Below are positions 51,156-54,533 of a stretch of DNA of 54,533 nt, piece after piece; the first letter of the stretch is position 1; each line of letters opens with the position of its first letter. This stretch comes from DATAWZ01 sp036266975 (GTDB taxonomy: Bacteria; Actinomycetota; Thermoleophilia; Solirubrobacterales; Solirubrobacteraceae): NCBI GenBank assembly GCA_036266975.1, contig DATAWZ010000072.1, positions 1-54,533 of the forward strand. The letters are read 5' to 3'. The translations under genes and the position numbers were made by a program. The notes beneath the pieces were generated by a model, which saw only the letters and a list, made by a program, of their open reading frames with translations, made no database searches and was not told the origin of the DNA.

Positions 51156-53993
51156 ATGAGGCGCGTCGCTACCGCAGTTGCCTCGATCGCCCTGGCGATC
51201 GCCGCCGCTGGCACGCTGGCCGCGCCGAGCGCGCTCGCGCAGAGCGCGGCGGTCCCGGCCTACGGCACCGACGACTTCGGCGGCGGGGGCTTCTGGAACA
51301 TCCTGCCGCCGGGCACGAACGGCAGCGACAACCTCGTACAGCTCGCGCTGTTCAAGACGCTCGGCGTGCGCCCCGAGCACTTCAACGACCAGCTGCAGAT
51401 GTACGAGAACCTGCCCACGCACGTCCCGATCACCGAGAGCGAGATCCCCGACTACTACAAGAACGCGACCTTCGGGGTCCCCGCCGGCGACGTCGAATCA
51501 CAGGAGTTCCCCGAGCCGGGCGTGACGATCGAGTTCGACAAGGGCTACGGGGTGCCGCACATCTACGGCGACACGCGCGCCGCGCTGATGTTCGGCATCG
51601 GCTACGCGACCGCCCAGCAGCGCCTGTTCTTCATCGACGTGCTGCGCCACTACGGCGCCGCCGACCTGGCGTCGTTCGCCGGCGGCTCGAACGCAGGCAT
51701 GGACGCGCAGCAGTTCCAGATCGCCCCCTACACCCAGCAGGACCTCCAGCAGCAGGTCAACTACGTGCGCGACGACCTGCCCGACGGGCAGCAGATCTAC
51801 GAGGACGCGCTCAACTACGTCGCCGGGATCAACGAGTACATCGCCCAGGCGAGGCTGAACCCGAACATGATGCCCGGCGAATACGCCGCGATCGGCCATG
51901 CGCAGGGGCCGGCGCCCTTCCAGCTCACCGACCTGATCCGGATCGCCTCGCTCGTCGGGGGCATCTTCGGCCAGGGCGGCGGCGAGCAGCTCAATAACGC
52001 GATGCTCGAGGAGGCCTTCGCCAACCGGTTCGGCGCCGAGCAGCAGGCGGTTCCCGGCGCCCCCGGGGTCGGCGCGACGGTCGCGAGCGCCGCCCGCGCG
52101 AAGAGGCGGCGACCCCGGCGTCCGCGGACGGTGAGCGACCGCTCCGGGTTCGCCACGTTCATGGACTTCGACCGCAACGATGACGCCGACGCGCCGACGA
52201 CCGTCACCGGCCACCGCTTCCCCTACGAGACGCTCCCGACCGTCACCGCGGCCGGCAGCCTGGCCATGCCCGACGCCGGCTCGGTGCGGATGTCCAGCGA
52301 CGTCGTCTCCGCGAGCGGATCGGCCGCGGGCAGCGCCGGGCGCGCCGCCGTGCCCACCGGCAACGGGCTGCTCGGGTTCCCGCGATCGCAGTCCAACGCG
52401 CTGCTCGTGTCGGGTGCCCACACCAGCTCGGGCCACCCGATCGCGGTGATGGGACCCCAGGTCGCCTACTTCGCGCCGGAGATCCTCATGGAGGAGGACA
52501 TCCATGCCCCCGGGATCCAGGCCGACGGCGCCGCCTTCCCGGGCGTGAACCTGTACGTCGAGCTCGGCCACGGCGAGGACTACGCCTGGTCGGCGACCTC
52601 GGCCGGGCAGGACATCATCGACATCTTCGCGCTGGCGTTGTGCAGCCCGAGCGGCGGCGCCGTCTCGCCGGACTCCGACGACTACGTCTACCAGGGCAGG
52701 TGCCTGCCGATGCAGACGATCAGCCAGACCGAGTCCTGGGCGCCCAACCTGGGCGACTCGACGCCGGCCGGCTCGCAGACGCTGTCGATCCAGCGCACCG
52801 ACCTGGGGCTGGTGATCGCGCGGGCGAGGATCGCCGGGCGTCCGGTCGTGTTCACGAGCCTGCGCTCGACCTACATGCACGAGCTGGACTCGGCCGCCGG
52901 CTTCGAGCGCTTCAACGAGCCGTCCGAGATGGCCACCCCGCAGGACTTCATGAGCAGCGCCGACCAGATCGGCTACACGTTCAACTGGTTCTTCGTCAAC
53001 CGCCAGCACATCGCCTACTTCAACTCGGGCCGCAACCCGGTGCGCTCGGCCGACACGGACCCGCTGTTCCCGGTGTGGGGCGGCTACGCCTGGAAGGGCT
53101 GGAGCCCGCAGACCTACACCGAGCAGGACACGGCGCAGAGCGCGCATCCGCAGGCCGTCGACCAGCCGTTCTTCACCAGCTGGAACAACAAGCAGGCCCC
53201 GGGCTACGCCGACGGCAGCACCGGCGAGGAGTTCTCCTCGGTCTACCGCTCGCAGCTGCTGTCCGACGGGATCGAGTCCTTCCTGAGCAGCGGCCAGAGG
53301 ATGTCGCTGGCCGACCTGATCAACGTGATGGGCACGGCGGCCACCCAGGACCTGCGCGGCGTCGAGGTGCTGCCCTCCCTGCTGAAGGTCATCGGCACCC
53401 CGAGCGACCCGCGCCTGGCCAGCGCGGTGAGCGAGCTGACCGCGTGGATGAACAGCGGCGCGCACCGCATCGACCCCACCGACTCCGGCCAGTACGAGGA
53501 CTCGCAGGCGATCCAGATCATGGATGCCTGGTGGCCGCTGCTGGTCAAGGCGATCTTCCAGCCCACGCTCGGCTCCTCGCTGCTCTCCCAGGTCGAGTCC
53601 GAGTTCCCGATCAACGACCAGCCCGGGCACGGCACGAGCGGCTCGCACCTGGGCTCCTCGTGGGACGTCGGCTTCTACGGGGTCGTCCAGGAGGACCTGC
53701 GCAAGGTGCTGGGCCAGAAGGTGCCCGGGGGCGGGCTGAGCCGCGCCTACTGCGGGCAGGGCAAGCTGGCCACGTGCCGCTCGGCCCTGGAGAGCTCGCT
53801 CGAGCAGGCGCTCGGCGAGAGCGCCGCCCAGGTCTACCCGGCCGACTCCGAGTGCGCGGCGGGCAACCAGGAATGCTCGGACTCGATCAACTTCCGCGCG
53901 CTCGGCGCGGTCACCGAGCCGGAGATCCCCTGGCAGAACCGCCCGACCTTCCAGCAGGCGGTGCAGATCTCCGGGCAGCAGCCGGGGTCGTGA
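51156..53993 (+). CDS. Penicillin acylase family Ntn hydrolase
   Basis: A 945-residue exported precursor of the penicillin amidase (S45) family. Signal peptide SIALAIAAAGTLAAPSALAQ; alpha-chain motif DKGYGVPHIYGDTRAALMFG, GYATAQQRLFFIDVLRHYGA; then a spacer, and the autocleavage site at S413 in FPRSQSNALLVSGAHTSSGH (the new N-terminal Ser and N, with VSG-x-x-T oxyanion strand). Beta-chain features: IDIFALAL, NWFFVNRQHIAYFNSG and a GTSGSHLGSSWDVGF region. Substrates in the family are beta-lactams, N-acyl-homoserine lactones, lipid-linked amides or cyclic amides. Several Cys (YCGQGKLATCRS, ECAAGNQECS) near the end may form disulfides. GTGA overlap with the next gene. Confidence 0.88.
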   Translation: MRRVATAVASIALAIAAAGTLAAPSALAQSAAVPAYGTDDFGGGGFWNILPPGTNGSDNLVQLALFKTLGVRPEHFNDQLQMYENLPTHVPITESEIPDYYKNATFGVPAGDVESQEFPEPGVTIEFDKGYGVPHIYGDTRAALMFGIGYATAQQRLFFIDVLRHYGAADLASFAGGSNAGMDAQQFQIAPYTQQDLQQQVNYVRDDLPDGQQIYEDALNYVAGINEYIAQARLNPNMMPGEYAAIGHAQGPAPFQLTDLIRIASLVGGIFGQGGGEQLNNAMLEEAFANRFGAEQQAVPGAPGVGATVASAARAKRRRPRRPRTVSDRSGFATFMDFDRNDDADAPTTVTGHRFPYETLPTVTAAGSLAMPDAGSVRMSSDVVSASGSAAGSAGRAAVPTGNGLLGFPRSQSNALLVSGAHTSSGHPIAVMGPQVAYFAPEILMEEDIHAPGIQADGAAFPGVNLYVELGHGEDYAWSATSAGQDIIDIFALALCSPSGGAVSPDSDDYVYQGRCLPMQTISQTESWAPNLGDSTPAGSQTLSIQRTDLGLVIARARIAGRPVVFTSLRSTYMHELDSAAGFERFNEPSEMATPQDFMSSADQIGYTFNWFFVNRQHIAYFNSGRNPVRSADTDPLFPVWGGYAWKGWSPQTYTEQDTAQSAHPQAVDQPFFTSWNNKQAPGYADGSTGEEFSSVYRSQLLSDGIESFLSSGQRMSLADLINVMGTAATQDLRGVEVLPSLLKVIGTPSDPRLASAVSELTAWMNSGAHRIDPTDSGQYEDSQAIQIMDAWWPLLVKAIFQPTLGSSLLSQVESEFPINDQPGHGTSGSHLGSSWDVGFYGVVQEDLRKVLGQKVPGGGLSRAYCGQGKLATCRSALESSLEQALGESAAQVYPADSECAAGNQECSDSINFRALGAVTEPEIPWQNRPTFQQAVQISGQQPGS

Positions 53994-54328
53994 TCTCGCC
54001 GCAGGACCTGCACGGGCTCGCGCTGGCCTTGCCCGAGGCGGCCGAGGCCGACCATCACGGGATGAGCTCGTTCCGCGTCGGCGGGAAGATCTTCGCGACG
54101 GTGCCCGACGCGGCGCACGTGCGGGTCATGGTCGACGAGGGGGAGATCCGCGCGTTGGTCGCCGAGGACCCCGCGACGTTCCAGGAGGTGTGGTGGGGAA
54201 AGCGGCTCTCCGCGGTCCTCGTCTCGCTCGAGCGTGTGTCCGAGGCGGTGCTGGGTGAGCTGCTCGAGGAGGCCTGGCGGCGCAAGGCGCCGGTCGGGCT
54301 CGTGCGCGCGCGCGACGGCGCCCGGTGA
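53990..54328 (+). CDS. MmcQ/YjbR family protein
   Basis: A 112-residue MmcQ/YjbR (CyaY-like fold) protein: LALALPEAAEADHHGMSSFR, VGGKIFATVPDAAHVRVMVD and VWWGKRLSAVLVSLERVSEA match the family's order of strands and helices. Function is not established, though DNA-binding or transcription-related roles have been proposed. The GTG at 53990 overlaps the acylase stop, so it is coupled to it. The next 43 bases separate it from the second MITE-like copy. Confidence 0.8.
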   Translation: MISPQDLHGLALALPEAAEADHHGMSSFRVGGKIFATVPDAAHVRVMVDEGEIRALVAEDPATFQEVWWGKRLSAVLVSLERVSEAVLGELLEEAWRRKAPVGLVRARDGAR

Positions 54329-54371
54329 GTCGCGTCGCGCCCCGCCGGCTGGCATGTCACACTTCGCCTGT

Positions 54372-54533
54372 TAGTGGTGCCTCCTGTAAATGCGGTCGTC
54401 GATTCGCGAGCGAAAATCGAGCATGGCCAGGACGCAGGGAGCCGGAATAGCAGCGCTATTTCGGCTCCCGAGGACGCCGCCAGGCGAAGATTTGCAGCCG
54501 CGAAGCGGGAGCGGATTTACAGGAGGTGCCACT
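54372..54533. mobile_element. MITE-like element, copy 2, inverted, at window end
   Basis: 161 bases (54373-54533) that are the reverse complement of copy 1 (3665-3825) except at 5 positions by my reading: one change in the left arm and four clustered in the right-arm region of copy 1's orientation. A TA (54372-54373) flanks its inner side; its outer end is the last base of the window (T of the presumed flanking TA). Identical length and near-identical sequence show that this is a dispersed repeat. Confidence 0.8.

Overview
The window reads as a chromosomal segment of a very GC-rich actinobacterium. The gene content (LL-DAP aminotransferase next to DapF, MurT/GatD lipid II amidation, an eight-gene mce operon, many GTG starts and 4-base ATGA/GTGA overlaps) fits the deep actinobacterial class Thermoleophilia (Solirubrobacterales-like). 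That placement is an inference from gene content, not a phylogeny. No rRNA, tRNA or CRISPR array was recognised.

Layout. 0-3.7 kb: the end of a FIST-domain gene, miaA, a GNAT acetyltransferase and a dapF-dapL pair. 3.7-5.2 kb: a 159-bp TA-flanked inverted-repeat element (MITE-like) and a nitrilase-like gene split by a frameshift. 5.2-10.9 kb: a secreted glycoside hydrolase, hflX, a membrane-anchored DsbA-like protein, and a CGNR regulator with two cupins. 10.9-18.2 kb: an accessory-looking zone with a tandem repeat, pseudogenes (an unidentified gene, a CGNR regulator, an alpha/beta hydrolase), and a gene pair joining an IQM-like HSSF/SGHY-domain protein to a YbjN-family protein, plus dut and a flavin monooxygenase. 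18.3-22 kb: a lipid/peptidoglycan operon (DAG-kinase-like, murT, SAM methyltransferase, gatD). 22-30.3 kb: DUF2103, a lipoprotein cyclophilin, membrane proteins, yceH, a UvrD-like helicase and transketolase. 30.5-32.8 kb: a luxR / secreted protein / luxR operon ending in a nested hairpin. 32.9-41.6 kb: two divergent operons of exported proteins. One runs from a secreted SBP56 (methanethiol oxidase)-like propeller into a CopC-CopD-periplasmic-binding-protein fusion, then a His-rich lipoprotein and a membrane-anchored protein. 41.6-51.1 kb: a complete mce-type lipid-transport operon (two YrbE permeases, six MCE proteins). 51.2-54.3 kb: a penicillin-acylase-family Ntn hydrolase and an MmcQ/YjbR protein. 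The window ends at the terminus of a second, inverted copy of the MITE-like element.

The strongest candidates for undescribed biology are the SBP56-like / CopC-CopD-ligand-binding fusion operon, which looks like a copper-supply or sensing module for a secreted copper enzyme; the IQM-like-domain protein with its YbjN partner; a DapF with serine at both catalytic cysteine positions; a methyltransferase embedded between murT and gatD; and the MITE-like element. Most long opposite-strand reading frames are by-products of high GC and were left out.
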